A DNA stretch of 64,000 nucleotides from a virus. A program made the position numbers and the translations under genes. Below, one piece after another: positions 36,377 through 45,818 of the stretch. Numbering within the stretch: position 1 is the first letter of the stretch; each line of letters opens with the position of its first letter. A model generated the notes under the pieces. That model saw nothing but the letters and a program-made list of their open reading frames with translations. It was not told the origin of the DNA and made no database searches. The stretch lies in IMG/VR virus record IMGVR_UViG_3300032516_002690, positions 40,210 to 104,209 of that record, one strand, 5' to 3'.

Positions 36377-36649
36377 TCAAGCCCCTTCGGTCGCCGGCAC
36401 AACTGCCGCAGGCTCAAGCGTAGGCGCAGCGGGGAGCGTCTCCGTAATCATTTCTTCTTTGTGTGCGGCGTAAAGCGTCGCAAATGCCACGAGCTGCTCA
36501 CGTATTACGGCTAGTGCCTGCGCAAGTACTTCGTGGGTATCTGCATTCACGTTGACTGAGCGCACGCTGGCCGTTACGTGCCTGAAGGCTACGTCGGCAT
36601 TCATTTTCTCAGACAACGGTAGCTCTACATTAGGGCGGTTCCTGGACAT
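36377..36649 (-). CDS. Small hypothetical protein
   Basis: A 90-residue protein with a central helical stretch and an Ala/Pro/Glu-rich tail. A clear AGGAG precedes its ATG. The 84 bases upstream hold a hairpin (CAGGCT at 36687-36692 with AGCCTG at 36700-36705) but no T run. No domain is recognised. Confidence 0.6.
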   Translation of the reverse strand: MSRNRPNVELPLSEKMNADVAFRHVTASVRSVNVNADTHEVLAQALAVIREQLVAFATLYAAHKEEMITETLPAAPTLEPAAVVPATEGA

Positions 36650-36733
36650 TTAAATTCTCCTATTTATTGAGCGCAACACGCAGCGCCAGGCTCTTAGTTA
36701 GCCTGTTGTATACATTTACGCAAGCGCAATGAC

Positions 36734-37168
36734 TCAGTAGCTTAATACTACATAACCCGAGGTGGTAACGCCGAAAACGCCTGGTCCAGGGTAACGCGTG
36801 CCTGCTCTGTCCGGAATAATGGACGGCCATGTCACGAATTTGTTCGCGACTGCGTCGAACACACGGTTTATGAATCTCGAATCTCCGAAAAATACTAACG
36901 AAGAGGAGACGCTACCGCCGCCAGCCGGGCCAGTGGGTACCGCAGGCACTGTGACTATCACCGAGGCTACGGTACCCGTACCAACAGAAGCCCCTACCAA
37001 GATGGCTGCGTTGGCTAGAAAGTTCGCGGAAATGGTGCCAACACTTACTACGCCGCCTGATAAGATGGCTGCGTTAGCTAGAAAGTTCGCGCCAACAGTG
37101 CCGCCGCTTTCGACGTCCGCGAACGTTAGCGCCTGGTTGCTAATTAAATTTGCGTCGAAATCGGCCAC
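36734..37168 (-). CDS. Small fibre-like protein with internal repeat
   Basis: A 144-residue protein. The phrase ANFLANAAIL occurs twice, 21 residues apart, matching a direct DNA repeat. A Gly/Pro/Val-rich middle is followed by a compact C-terminal part with FVTWPSIIPDRAG. It precedes three tandem fibre paralogues on the template and is probably a fibre or fibre-adaptor protein. Confidence 0.55.
   Translation of the reverse strand: MADFDANLISNQALTFADVESGGTVGANFLANAAILSGGVVSVGTISANFLANAAILVGASVGTGTVASVIVTVPAVPTGPAGGGSVSSSLVFFGDSRFINRVFDAVANKFVTWPSIIPDRAGTRYPGPGVFGVTTSGYVVLSY
36999..37091. repeat. Direct repeat, two 30-base copies inside a fibre-like gene
   Basis: Copies at 36999-37028 and 37062-37091 begin AAGATGGCTGCGTT and differ at one base. 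The period is 63 bases, so it encodes a 21-residue unit in frame. It probably arose by tandem duplication. Confidence 0.7.
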
Positions 37169-37183
37169 GACCCACCTAACCTT

Positions 37184-38176
37184 TCACAAGCTCGGCGAAA
37201 CAGCCTCAGGCCACGACGGCAGTAATGCCCCGAAATAGACGTACGCATTGGTAGCGTTGAGGACGGTCGCTGGATAGCTTCGCGCCGTATTGGTGACAAG
37301 CTTTATGTCTGCGCAAAAGCCTTTTAGACCTGGCTGAGCGCCCTGAGTTGCGTTGCGGCCGAGCAGCAACGGGAGCGGCTGATCCTCTGTTGCGTAAGGT
37401 CCGGTGCTCATGTTCTCACCGCCTGAAGGGTGGCCTAAATAACTGCCGCTACCTGCGCCAAGTGAATAGGCAGACATGGCTACGCGCCTAAACGCTGCGG
37501 TGCTTAGTCCGTAAGCAATCCATGCTCGGGCGTAGAATCCCGCATCGCTGTTAAAGCCCCAGCCGGCTACTACAGGTCCCGTCGCAACGTACCATGTGAT
37601 GATAGCCCTAGGCGCCACGTCTAGCGTATTATACGTGCCGTTCGCCATGCCATCCAGCCCGAAGAAGCTGGCCGCCACACCTGTCGCATTAACAGAACCT
37701 CCAAACCAGAATGGGTAGGTGCCGCTGCCGGCTTGAGCGGTGCTGTTGGCAACGACGTGAAACCTGTACAGGTTGTCTGTGTGAAGCATTTGCGTGCCTG
37801 CGGGCGACGCATCCGTGCCGGCTCCATAGAGGACTTGTTCGTCCGTAGCGGACCCTACCGTCGTAGAGTTAGGGCTGCCTCCAGCCATGACTCCAGTTTC
37901 CGAATACTTCACACGGTAAGTCGTGTTGGATATGGTCTGAAAGGACAAGCAAACCTTGGTAGCTGCGTCGGTAACTGTAAAATATGCACGCGTGGTTCCG
38001 AGCCCGCCGGCAACCGCGCCGCCACCTGTAATAATATCTCCGCTTGCGCTATACAGCGCGAGTCCGTCTCCCGACTTAGTGACGGTCCAACCTGCTGCAA
38101 CCAGCGTAGTTTTTACGGAAAACATGGCCAGAGGGCCTGTCAGAGGCAGTTGATTTACGGTATGGAACTTTGCCAT
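37184..38176 (-). CDS. Fibre-like protein, paralogue 3 of 3
   Basis: A 330-residue beta-rich protein sharing most of its sequence with the next two genes upstream. Conserved parts include WTVTKSGDGLALYSASGD, the FTVTDA.TKVCLSFQ strand, QMLHTDN.YRFHVVANSTAQ and MSTGPYATEDQPLPL. Divergence is concentrated in about residues 210-300, likely exposed loops. It may cover ligand-binding or decorating roles in the tail. No catalytic motif is seen. Confidence 0.7.
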   Translation of the reverse strand: MAKFHTVNQLPLTGPLAMFSVKTTLVAAGWTVTKSGDGLALYSASGDIITGGGAVAGGLGTTRAYFTVTDAATKVCLSFQTISNTTYRVKYSETGVMAGGSPNSTTVGSATDEQVLYGAGTDASPAGTQMLHTDNLYRFHVVANSTAQAGSGTYPFWFGGSVNATGVAASFFGLDGMANGTYNTLDVAPRAIITWYVATGPVVAGWGFNSDAGFYARAWIAYGLSTAAFRRVAMSAYSLGAGSGSYLGHPSGGENMSTGPYATEDQPLPLLLGRNATQGAQPGLKGFCADIKLVTNTARSYPATVLNATNAYVYFGALLPSWPEAVSPSL

Positions 38177-38186
38177 GGGTGATCCT

Positions 38187-39170
38187 TCACAGGCTCGGCG
38201 AAACAGATTCGGGCCACAGAACGAGCAGCCCGCCGTAATAAACGTACGCGTTGGTTGCGTTTAGAATTGTCGAAGGGTAGTTCCTTGCGTTATTGCTTGT
38301 TGTTTTGTAGTCTGTGCACGTACCCTTAGGTCCAGACAGCGTGCCGTTTGCTGCTGAGCGACCGAGCAGCAGAGGCAACGGCTGATCCTCGGTCGCATAA
38401 GGCCCAGTACTCATGGTGAGTACGCCAGCCGGACCCCCCAGTATACTGGCGTTACTTGTATACGGGAGAATACATAGCCGTTTGAAGGCTGCAGCTCCGA
38501 GGCCGTACGCAATCCATCCGCGGGCGTAAAGGTTTGTGTCGACAGTCTGTGCCCAGTTGGCGACAATAGGACCTGTCGCGACATACCAAGTAATGATCGC
38601 TCTCGGCACTACATCCAGGGGGTGGTACGTACCTGTAAACATCCCTTCGAGCCCGAAGAAGCTTGCTACTACCCCTGTTGCGTTCACAGTGCAACCGAAC
38701 CAAAACGGGTAAGTACCGTTGCTTGTTTGCGCCGTGCTGTTCGCGACCACATGAAAGCGGTACGAGTTGTCCGTATGAAGCATCTGCGTACCCGTTGGCG
38801 AAGAATCCGTACCTGCGCCATAAAGGATCTGCTCGTCTGGAGCGGTTCCGGTTGTCGTCGAGTTTGGAGACCCGCCCGCCATGGCACCTGTTTCCGAATA
38901 TTTTACACGCCACGTGGTGGTCGTGATCATCTGGAAAGACAGGCATACTTTCGTGGAAGCGTCCGTAACTGTGAAGTACGCCCGGTTATTTCCGAGGCCG
39001 CCGGCAACAGCGCCGCCGCCTGTGAGGATGTCCCCGCTTGCGCTATACAAAGCAAGGCCGTCACCAGATTTAGTGACAGTCCATCCGGCACTAACGAGCA
39101 CAGTTTTGACTGTGAACATGCCCAGAGGGCCTGTAGTGGGTAGTTGGTTTACGTTGCTAAATTTTGCCAT
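38187..39170 (-). CDS. Fibre-like protein, paralogue 2 of 3
   Basis: 327 residues, colinear with its two neighbours. The N-terminal MAKFSNVNQLPTTGPLGMF and the C-terminal NATNAYVYYGG and SPSL are close to those of the other two copies. The variable region reads CILPYTSNASILGG. It is more like the 39194 copy than the 37184 copy in the final 100 residues (KGTCTDYK), so that pair is probably the more recent duplication. Confidence 0.7.
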   Translation of the reverse strand: MAKFSNVNQLPTTGPLGMFTVKTVLVSAGWTVTKSGDGLALYSASGDILTGGGAVAGGLGNNRAYFTVTDASTKVCLSFQMITTTTWRVKYSETGAMAGGSPNSTTTGTAPDEQILYGAGTDSSPTGTQMLHTDNSYRFHVVANSTAQTSNGTYPFWFGCTVNATGVVASFFGLEGMFTGTYHPLDVVPRAIITWYVATGPIVANWAQTVDTNLYARGWIAYGLGAAAFKRLCILPYTSNASILGGPAGVLTMSTGPYATEDQPLPLLLGRSAANGTLSGPKGTCTDYKTTSNNARNYPSTILNATNAYVYYGGLLVLWPESVSPSL

Positions 39171-39193
39171 GGGTGATCCTTACGCGCGTATGC

Positions 39194-40180
39194 TCACAGG
39201 CTCGGCGCAACAGTCTCGGGCCACATAACCATCAATCCCCCGAAAAGGATGTAGGCGTTCGTTGCGTTCAAAATAGTCGTTGGGTAGGTTCGAGCCGTGT
39301 TGGTGTTCTGCTTATAGTCTGTGCAGGTACCCTTAGGCCCTGGCAGCGTACCGTTTCCGGTGAAACGCCCAATCAGTATAGGTAACGGTTGATCCTCTGT
39401 CGCATAAGGACCCGTGCCCATATTACTAGTGCCTGTAATCATGCCTAGGATGCTGCTGTTGCCTGCAGCATAGCCGAACATACATAGCCGCTTGAAAGCC
39501 GCTGCGCCTAATCCGTACGCAATCCATCCGCGTGCGTAAAGCGTCGTGTCGGTGACTTGTGCCCAATCAGCTTGGACGGGGCCTGTCGCAACGTACCAAG
39601 TAATAATCACTCTCGGCACGACATCTAACGGGTGGAACGTACCTGCGAGCATTCCTTCGAGTCCAAAGAAACTCGCCTGCACCCCCGTCGCCACTATACT
39701 GCAACCGAACCAGAACGGGTAAGTACCGTTGCTTGCCTGCGCCGTGGAGTTTGCAACAACGTGAAAACGGTACAAGTTGTCCGTATGCAGCATCTGCGTG
39801 CCCGTGGGAGACGCGTCTGTTCCAGCACCGTAGAGAATCTGCTCATCAGCGGCGGTTCCGGTCGTCGTCGAGTTCGGAGATCCACCAGCCATGGCGCCCG
39901 TCTCAGAATACTTCACACGGTAAGTCGTGTTGGAAATGGTCTGAAAGGACAGACATACTTTCGTAGATGCGTCCGTAACTGTGAAATACGCGCGCGTAGT
40001 GCCTAGCCCGCCGGCAACAGCACCGCCACCTGTAATAATATCTCCGCTTGCACTATACAAAGCAAGGCCGTCACCAGATTTAGTGACAGTCCAACCCGCT
40101 GCAACCAGCGTGGTCTTCACCGAGTACATGGCCAGGGGCCCTGTGGCAAGTAGTTGGTTTACGTTGCTAAATTTTGCCAT
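39194..40180 (-). CDS. Fibre-like protein, paralogue 1 of 3
   Basis: 328 residues and first transcribed of the three copies, directly after the 1,870-residue repeat protein. The shared core is as in the other two. Its variable segment reads CMFGYAAGNSSILGM. Retention of three full-length copies without frameshifts suggests that all are used, for example in a hetero-oligomeric tail appendage or for host-range variation. Confidence 0.7.
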   Translation of the reverse strand: MAKFSNVNQLLATGPLAMYSVKTTLVAAGWTVTKSGDGLALYSASGDIITGGGAVAGGLGTTRAYFTVTDASTKVCLSFQTISNTTYRVKYSETGAMAGGSPNSTTTGTAADEQILYGAGTDASPTGTQMLHTDNLYRFHVVANSTAQASNGTYPFWFGCSIVATGVQASFFGLEGMLAGTFHPLDVVPRVIITWYVATGPVQADWAQVTDTTLYARGWIAYGLGAAAFKRLCMFGYAAGNSSILGMITGTSNMGTGPYATEDQPLPILIGRFTGNGTLPGPKGTCTDYKQNTNTARTYPTTILNATNAYILFGGLMVMWPETVAPSL

Positions 40181-40204
40181 ATAAAATCCTCGTTATCGTA
40201 CAGA

Positions 40205-43200
40205 TCAAACCACTACAAAGCCCGCCCACGCCACGGTCATTGCGGGAGAAGCGTCTGTCGCGTTCAAATACATGCGCAGCTCGTACACCCTGGCTACGTC
40301 GTGAATCTCATTCAAATCGACACCTGGCGTAGTGACCTTCACCAAAGCTTGATCAACCTTCATCTGTGCTCCGACCGACGCAAATGGAATCGATACAACA
40401 GCTCTACGTACCGGGACAAACACGCCGGTTCCAGGCCCCATGTCGTACAAATATACGCGAGCACTGCTGGCAGCGTCAACTGACGTGTAATTTCCAACTA
40501 AACGCAGTGTGACCGTGCCGGGCACAGCGGTTGGGTCGAAATACATACCACCGCCGGTTACTTCAGTAACCTTAAGGTTGGTGGTTTCTTTCAACGTCAT
40601 TACGAGATTCTGTGCGCTGCTGCTACCGCTACTTACGGCCCACGTAAGGCCGCCCGAGCCGTCATTTTGTAGGAAAGTCGAAGCAGCGCCCTGGGCTGCG
40701 GGCCACGTCATCGCATGCGCTGTTACAACAGCAGGTGCTTTGATTGAAAGCGTATTGCCGTTGTCACCTACGAATTCGAGCCTAGTGGCCCTGTTACTAA
40801 CAGGTACCCTTTGTAGAACTACAGCGCTATCGTTAGCTGCGTTTGATCCGCGCCCACCTGTCAACCAGATGGGTTTTGCCACGCCTGTAATAAACGGAGC
40901 ACCGTTGATGAATACCGTACCCGGTCCAGCCCCACCAGACCCCGCTTCAATGGTGACGTGCCCGCCAGTACCCGTGGCATTAAAATTAGACCCGCCACCT
41001 AGAATAACAGAGCCTCCTGGTGTAGCTGCGCTGAGTGCGTAGCCCCCGGTCAATGTCAGCGTACCGCCGCCCGCCGCACTGGAGCCCCCCGCTTGTACGG
41101 TAACATCACGGCCTGTGCCTGTAGCCTCGTCAGCCGTGAATATAGCAGCTGTACCTGAGGTGATCGTACCTGTTGGTGTAATACGGAAACCACTATTGTT
41201 TAACGCTGATCCGTCTACGCCGTTCCATGTCGGAATGGCTTTGTCAGTACTTCCACCGACTCCAGGTCCTGACACATCAGCGGCTCCGCCTCCGGTCCAG
41301 GTCAGGTTACCCGATCCATCGTTACGCAAGAAGGTGGCGGCGGCACCCTGTGTGCCTGGGAGGACTAGTGCGTAAGACGCCGTGACCGTTACAGGTGCTT
41401 TTAGTGAAATCGTGCTTCCGTTGTCGCCTGTAAACCGAAGACGCGCTGCTCGGTTGCTGCCCCCTTCACGCGGTATACTAATAACGCCGTCGTTAGCTGC
41501 GCTGCTTCCGCTTCCGACGCGCAGTATGATGTCACCGGCTACAGTCCCGCCGATTGCTATGTCAGCCCCGAATATCGTAACAGATCCGGGGGCGCCGGTA
41601 GTTAAAGGTGTACCCCCGCCTATTGTAACGTTGCCGCCCGGGTTGGTCGCGGTTACCGCATTACCTCCGCCTATTGTAACGTTACCAGCTATGTTACCAG
41701 CACTAAGGCCGCCGTCGCCGCCGTAGAGATCTAGATGGCCACCCCTGCCATTCCCACCACCTATTCCGCCCTTTACAGAAGTATCACCTGCGGAACCAAG
41801 GGCCGTACCCCCTACACCGCCGACAATGTATACCGGCCCGCCGTTAAAGTTACTTCCAGGAATACCTCCTCGTAGGTGGAGGCCACCGCCACTTTGCGTA
41901 CCTTCACCTGCGTATAGCCGTAGGTCGAACCCCGTTAATGCTGCTATAGAGGGAGTAATCGTCTGCGCCGAAAGGGTAATATTTGTATCAAATAGGAACG
42001 CGCCTCCAGCACCGTTCCACGTAGCAATAGCGTTATTTGTCGAAGTACCTGGACCCGTTATACCCGTGGACCCCGGAATATTTAGCGTTGCTGTGGCTCC
42101 TGAGCCGGATATCGTCGCTCCCGTACCCGTGACATTTAGAATAGAGACGGTCGTGGATTGTGTAGCGCCTTCATCTTGAGTAGTTAGGGTCCCAGCTCCA
42201 GCGGTTGCCCAAGAAAGAACTCCAGAACCGTTGTTCTGCAGCAACGATGAGACTGCTCCCTGTGCCGTAGGCCATGTCAGGGCGTACGTTGTAACTGCTG
42301 CGGGTGCTTTAATTGAGACAAAATTGCCGTCATCACCGACAAACTGAAGGCGTGTGGCTCTATTATCTGTTGTTGTCCGCAATAGTCGAACGTAACCGTC
42401 ATCTACCAAAGTAGACCCGCGTCCCCCGCGTAGAAGTACGTTTCCACCAATCCCGCCCGACACTTGGCTTGCGCCCTGGATCGTAACTGAACCAGGCGTT
42501 CCTGTTGTTCCCGGGTTACCTCCGGTGATACTAACCGCACCGCCGTCGCCTCCAGAAGCACCCCCGGTACCTCCGGTTACCGTAGCCTGTCCGCCCGCTG
42601 AAGCGCTTGAGCCTGGGCCACCAGATAACTCAGCACCGCCTCCGCCGGAGACATTGCCCGCCCCTCCAATTAACTTAGCGAAGCCGCCGCTGGAGCCGTT
42701 TCCAGTACCTCCCTGGATAGTAACCGATCCCCCAAAGCTTGTATTACCGCCGGTACCTGCGAGTACACTTATACTACCACCCGTTACGCTGCTACCAAAA
42801 GAGTTACCCGCCTGTAGCGTTAACGCACCGCCTAAACCTGACCCTGAGCTATGGGCGCCCCCCGCTTGGATCAGGAAAGCTCCGCCGTTCCCCGTTCCAA
42901 TTGCGCCGATACCCGAGTAAAGGCTTACAGCGCCGCCATTACCAACAGCTCCACCCGCGGTGCTTGCGTTACCTGCGGTGAACCCCAACGGGCCGCCTGA
43001 GTGGGTGCCTGTACCGGTTGCCGCACCTGCGGTTATACCAACACCCCCGCCATTCCCAGACGCACCAGCGTCGCCGGCTGTCAGTGTTATAGCACCACCA
43101 TGACCGAAACTACCCGCTCCGGGCCCGCCTAGGAGGGTGACACCTCCGCCTAATCCTCCGCCTCCGGCTGCACCTGCCTGCAGCAGGACAGAACCTCCGT

Positions 43201-45817
43201 TATTGGTTATCGAACCGCCTGTTCCGGCTACAAAGCGGATTTCACCGCCTACACCGTTAGGCCCTCCAATGCCCGCTAATCCGACTACGCCGCCACCGGC
43301 ACCACCGAAAAAGCCTGCGCCGGTAATAAAGCGAACACTTCCGCCGTCCCCTGCAATAGATGCCGCGGCGCCACCCGTAAGTACAACAGCCCCACCCGCA
43401 CCGGACGTTGCGTCACCGGCTGTTATATTTATGGGCGCACCTACTACGGCCGTAGGCGTTGAAAGGGTCTGACCTGAAATAGTAAGGTTGTTGTTAAACA
43501 ACGCGGTACCGCCGGTACCATTCCAGGTGGCAATGCCGAGATTTAAAGAGGTGCCTGGCCCTGTAACACCGCCACCTCCACCCGCGGCCCACGACAACAC
43601 GCCAGAACCGTTATTTTGCAGAAATGTCGATGCAGCACCCTGCGCAGTCGGCAATGTGAGCGCATAGCTTGTAACTGCGGCAGGCGCCTTTATTGAGACC
43701 GTAGTTGCATCATCTGCGACAAATACCAACCGTGTAGCTCTGTTGTCCGTAACAGTACGTGCGATCTGCACTGCGCCGTCATTGGCGAGCGTGGAACCCC
43801 GGCCACCACGTAAAAATACGTCTGAGCCTACCGTGCCGCCTGTGCCAAACGCGGCACCCGAAATAGTAACGGACCCAGGCAGGCCTGTCGTAGCCGGCGC
43901 ACCCCCGGTTATGGTAACAGGGCCACCGATCTGTGCTGCACCTGCTCCAGCGCCGCCTACAAGTGTAAGCCCGCCACCCCCACCTGCGGTCTGCGCATTT
44001 CCACCGCGGACCGTCGCGGTGCCGCCTGCGCCTGACGTAACTCCGCCGTCACCTCCTGCAAAGGACGCAGGTCCGCCGCTACCTGTACCACCACCCGTGC
44101 CGCCGAAGAAAGTAGATGCCCCGCCGACACTGGAACCGGTACCTGAACCACCCAGAATAAGAGCAGAACCTCCGGAAACGGCGCCTTGCGCGTCTGCCCC
44201 GCGCACGAGCACACCCCCAGGAATACCTGTTCCCGTAGAGTTTCCACCCATAACGTTTACGGTGGCGCCGTTTTGGTTAGTCCCCAACGCCGCGCCACCC
44301 GTGAGGTTAAGCGCACCGCCTGGACCTGTACTCGTCGAATTTCCGCCGCGTACTGTTAGTATACCGCCTGTAGCCGCAGCAGTCCCTGCGAGTAGTACCG
44401 TGCCGGACGACGCACTGCTGTCCTGCAGAGCCGACGAACTCGACCATGTAGGTACGGTATTTGCGGTGCCGGTACCTGAAATACCTCCGCCACCGCCAGC
44501 AGCCCACGACAGCCCGCCAGAACCGTCATTCTGAAGAACTGTCGAAACTCCGCCTTGCGCTGTAGGGAGTACGAGTGCGTAGTTTACGTTTATAGTCGCG
44601 GGGGCTTTAATCGAAACCGTGCCCGCATTGTCCGCTTGAAATTGTAAGCGAGACGCTCGCGCGCTCTGTATGCGCGCAATTTGCACAACACCGTCTGTAG
44701 CGGAGCCGCTGCCCGCACCTCCCAATAACGCAACGTTTGAACCTGTCGCCGACACGTTATCGGCACCGGAAACAGTTACCAAGCCCGGTAGTCCCGTACC
44801 GGTTGGCGCGCCCCCTGTGATAGTTACGGGGCCACCGGCCATGTTGGTGCCCGCGGCATTACCACCCGTGAGGTTAGCGCCACCGCCTATGCCGCTCGTT
44901 GTGGCATTTCCGCCCTTGACCAATGCAAGGCCGCCGGGGCCCGATGTAAAACCACCATTACCTGCTTGAAACGTAGCGCTTCCGCCCGTCCCGTTTACGT
45001 TACCGCCGTAACCCGCACCGATTAAAACGTAGCCGCCTGATAGTCCAGTGCCGCTGCTGCTACCGGCACTGAAAATTGCGTTACCTCCGAAGCCGAAGCC
45101 GCCTGCATTGCTTGCGGCAAAGTCAAGCGACCCTGCATCTCCCGACGCGCCGCCACCTAAGCCGGAGCGAAGATATACGTCACCCCCAGCGCCAATACCC
45201 GCGCTGCTGGCGTTACCTGCAACGAGGTATAGTACCCCGCCGCTACCGTCGGCCGAGCCGCCAGCCGCAGCTTCGATAAAAATATGGGCGCCTGGACCTG
45301 TAGCGCCTGAGATACCCCCCGAAATGTCGACGTTACCGCCCTGGTTAGCCCCAAACCCAGGGCCGCCTATAAAAGTAAGATTTCCGCCCGCGTTAGCCGT
45401 TGCGGTACCGCCAGTAATACTGATAGCCAAGCCAGTAGCTGCGGTGTCAGCCGTCAAAGTCAGCGCGGTAGACGCGGTGATTGTACCCGCGGGGTTAATA
45501 CGTAACCCGCTATTATTAAGAGCGGTACCACCAGTACCATTCCAGGTCGGAATGGCTAAATTTGTCGAGCTACCGGGACCTGTGAGACTGCCTGAACTAT
45601 CAAGTGCCCAGTCACCGTTGGTTAGCCCCGGCCCTAATTTCCACCGCTGTGACGTTGCTTGGGTGTATACAAGCATGCCATCTTTGCGGGACGTAGCCGC
45701 TATTGCGTCGCGCGCAGTAACGTTTACAACAACTTGATAGCCCCCTTTCAGGTAGTTATCATCGAGTAGTGGGAACGCTCCAAGAGGCGCGAGGTCGTTC
45801 GTAAGGCCGATACTCAT
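40205..45817 (-). CDS. Giant glycine-rich repeat fibre protein
   Basis: A 1,870-residue protein. After a head/tail-fibre-like N-terminus (KGGYQVVVNVTARDAI, then GMLVYTQ) it has five copies of a module reading approximately NRATRLxFVGDDGxxVSIKAPA and then LPTAQGAxSTFLQNNGSGxLSWA. Between modules are long Gly-rich stretches of short GG-x repeats (such as GGNATTSGIGGGANLTGG and TTGxPGSVTIxGA), which suit a polyglycine-II or beta-helical rod. The C-terminal 150 residues form a distinct beta domain. It is most likely a long fibre; the repeats should make it prone to recombination. Confidence 0.8.
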   Translation of the reverse strand: MSIGLTNDLAPLGAFPLLDDNYLKGGYQVVVNVTARDAIAATSRKDGMLVYTQATSQRWKLGPGLTNGDWALDSSGSLTGPGSSTNLAIPTWNGTGGTALNNSGLRINPAGTITASTALTLTADTAATGLAISITGGTATANAGGNLTFIGGPGFGANQGGNVDISGGISGATGPGAHIFIEAAAGGSADGSGGVLYLVAGNASSAGIGAGGDVYLRSGLGGGASGDAGSLDFAASNAGGFGFGGNAIFSAGSSSGTGLSGGYVLIGAGYGGNVNGTGGSATFQAGNGGFTSGPGGLALVKGGNATTSGIGGGANLTGGNAAGTNMAGGPVTITGGAPTGTGLPGLVTVSGADNVSATGSNVALLGGAGSGSATDGVVQIARIQSARASRLQFQADNAGTVSIKAPATINVNYALVLPTAQGGVSTVLQNDGSGGLSWAAGGGGGISGTGTANTVPTWSSSSALQDSSASSGTVLLAGTAAATGGILTVRGGNSTSTGPGGALNLTGGAALGTNQNGATVNVMGGNSTGTGIPGGVLVRGADAQGAVSGGSALILGGSGTGSSVGGASTFFGGTGGGTGSGGPASFAGGDGGVTSGAGGTATVRGGNAQTAGGGGGLTLVGGAGAGAAQIGGPVTITGGAPATTGLPGSVTISGAAFGTGGTVGSDVFLRGGRGSTLANDGAVQIARTVTDNRATRLVFVADDATTVSIKAPAAVTSYALTLPTAQGAASTFLQNNGSGVLSWAAGGGGGVTGPGTSLNLGIATWNGTGGTALFNNNLTISGQTLSTPTAVVGAPINITAGDATSGAGGAVVLTGGAAASIAGDGGSVRFITGAGFFGGAGGGVVGLAGIGGPNGVGGEIRFVAGTGGSITNNGGSVLLQAGAAGGGGLGGGVTLLGGPGAGSFGHGGAITLTAGDAGASGNGGGVGITAGAATGTGTHSGGPLGFTAGNASTAGGAVGNGGAVSLYSGIGAIGTGNGGAFLIQAGGAHSSGSGLGGALTLQAGNSFGSSVTGGSISVLAGTGGNTSFGGSVTIQGGTGNGSSGGFAKLIGGAGNVSGGGGAELSGGPGSSASAGGQATVTGGTGGASGGDGGAVSITGGNPGTTGTPGSVTIQGASQVSGGIGGNVLLRGGRGSTLVDDGYVRLLRTTTDNRATRLQFVGDDGNFVSIKAPAAVTTYALTWPTAQGAVSSLLQNNGSGVLSWATAGAGTLTTQDEGATQSTTVSILNVTGTGATISGSGATATLNIPGSTGITGPGTSTNNAIATWNGAGGAFLFDTNITLSAQTITPSIAALTGFDLRLYAGEGTQSGGGLHLRGGIPGSNFNGGPVYIVGGVGGTALGSAGDTSVKGGIGGGNGRGGHLDLYGGDGGLSAGNIAGNVTIGGGNAVTATNPGGNVTIGGGTPLTTGAPGSVTIFGADIAIGGTVAGDIILRVGSGSSAANDGVISIPREGGSNRAARLRFTGDNGSTISLKAPVTVTASYALVLPGTQGAAATFLRNDGSGNLTWTGGGAADVSGPGVGGSTDKAIPTWNGVDGSALNNSGFRITPTGTITSGTAAIFTADEATGTGRDVTVQAGGSSAAGGGTLTLTGGYALSAATPGGSVILGGGSNFNATGTGGHVTIEAGSGGAGPGTVFINGAPFITGVAKPIWLTGGRGSNAANDSAVVLQRVPVSNRATRLEFVGDNGNTLSIKAPAVVTAHAMTWPAAQGAASTFLQNDGSGGLTWAVSSGSSSAQNLVMTLKETTNLKVTEVTGGGMYFDPTAVPGTVTLRLVGNYTSVDAASSARVYLYDMGPGTGVFVPVRRAVVSIPFASVGAQMKVDQALVKVTTPGVDLNEIHDVARVYELRMYLNATDASPAMTVAWAGFVVV

Positions 45818-45818
45818 G

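Noticed and set aside
36687-36705. Terminator between 36649 and 36734
   Set aside because: The hairpin CAGGCT/AGCCTG is real, but no T run follows in the direction of transcription.
40509-45737. Long proline-rich open frames on the plus strand opposite the glycine-rich fibre
   Set aside because: They are antisense shadows: glycine codons read in reverse give proline. They lack ribosome sites and continuity.
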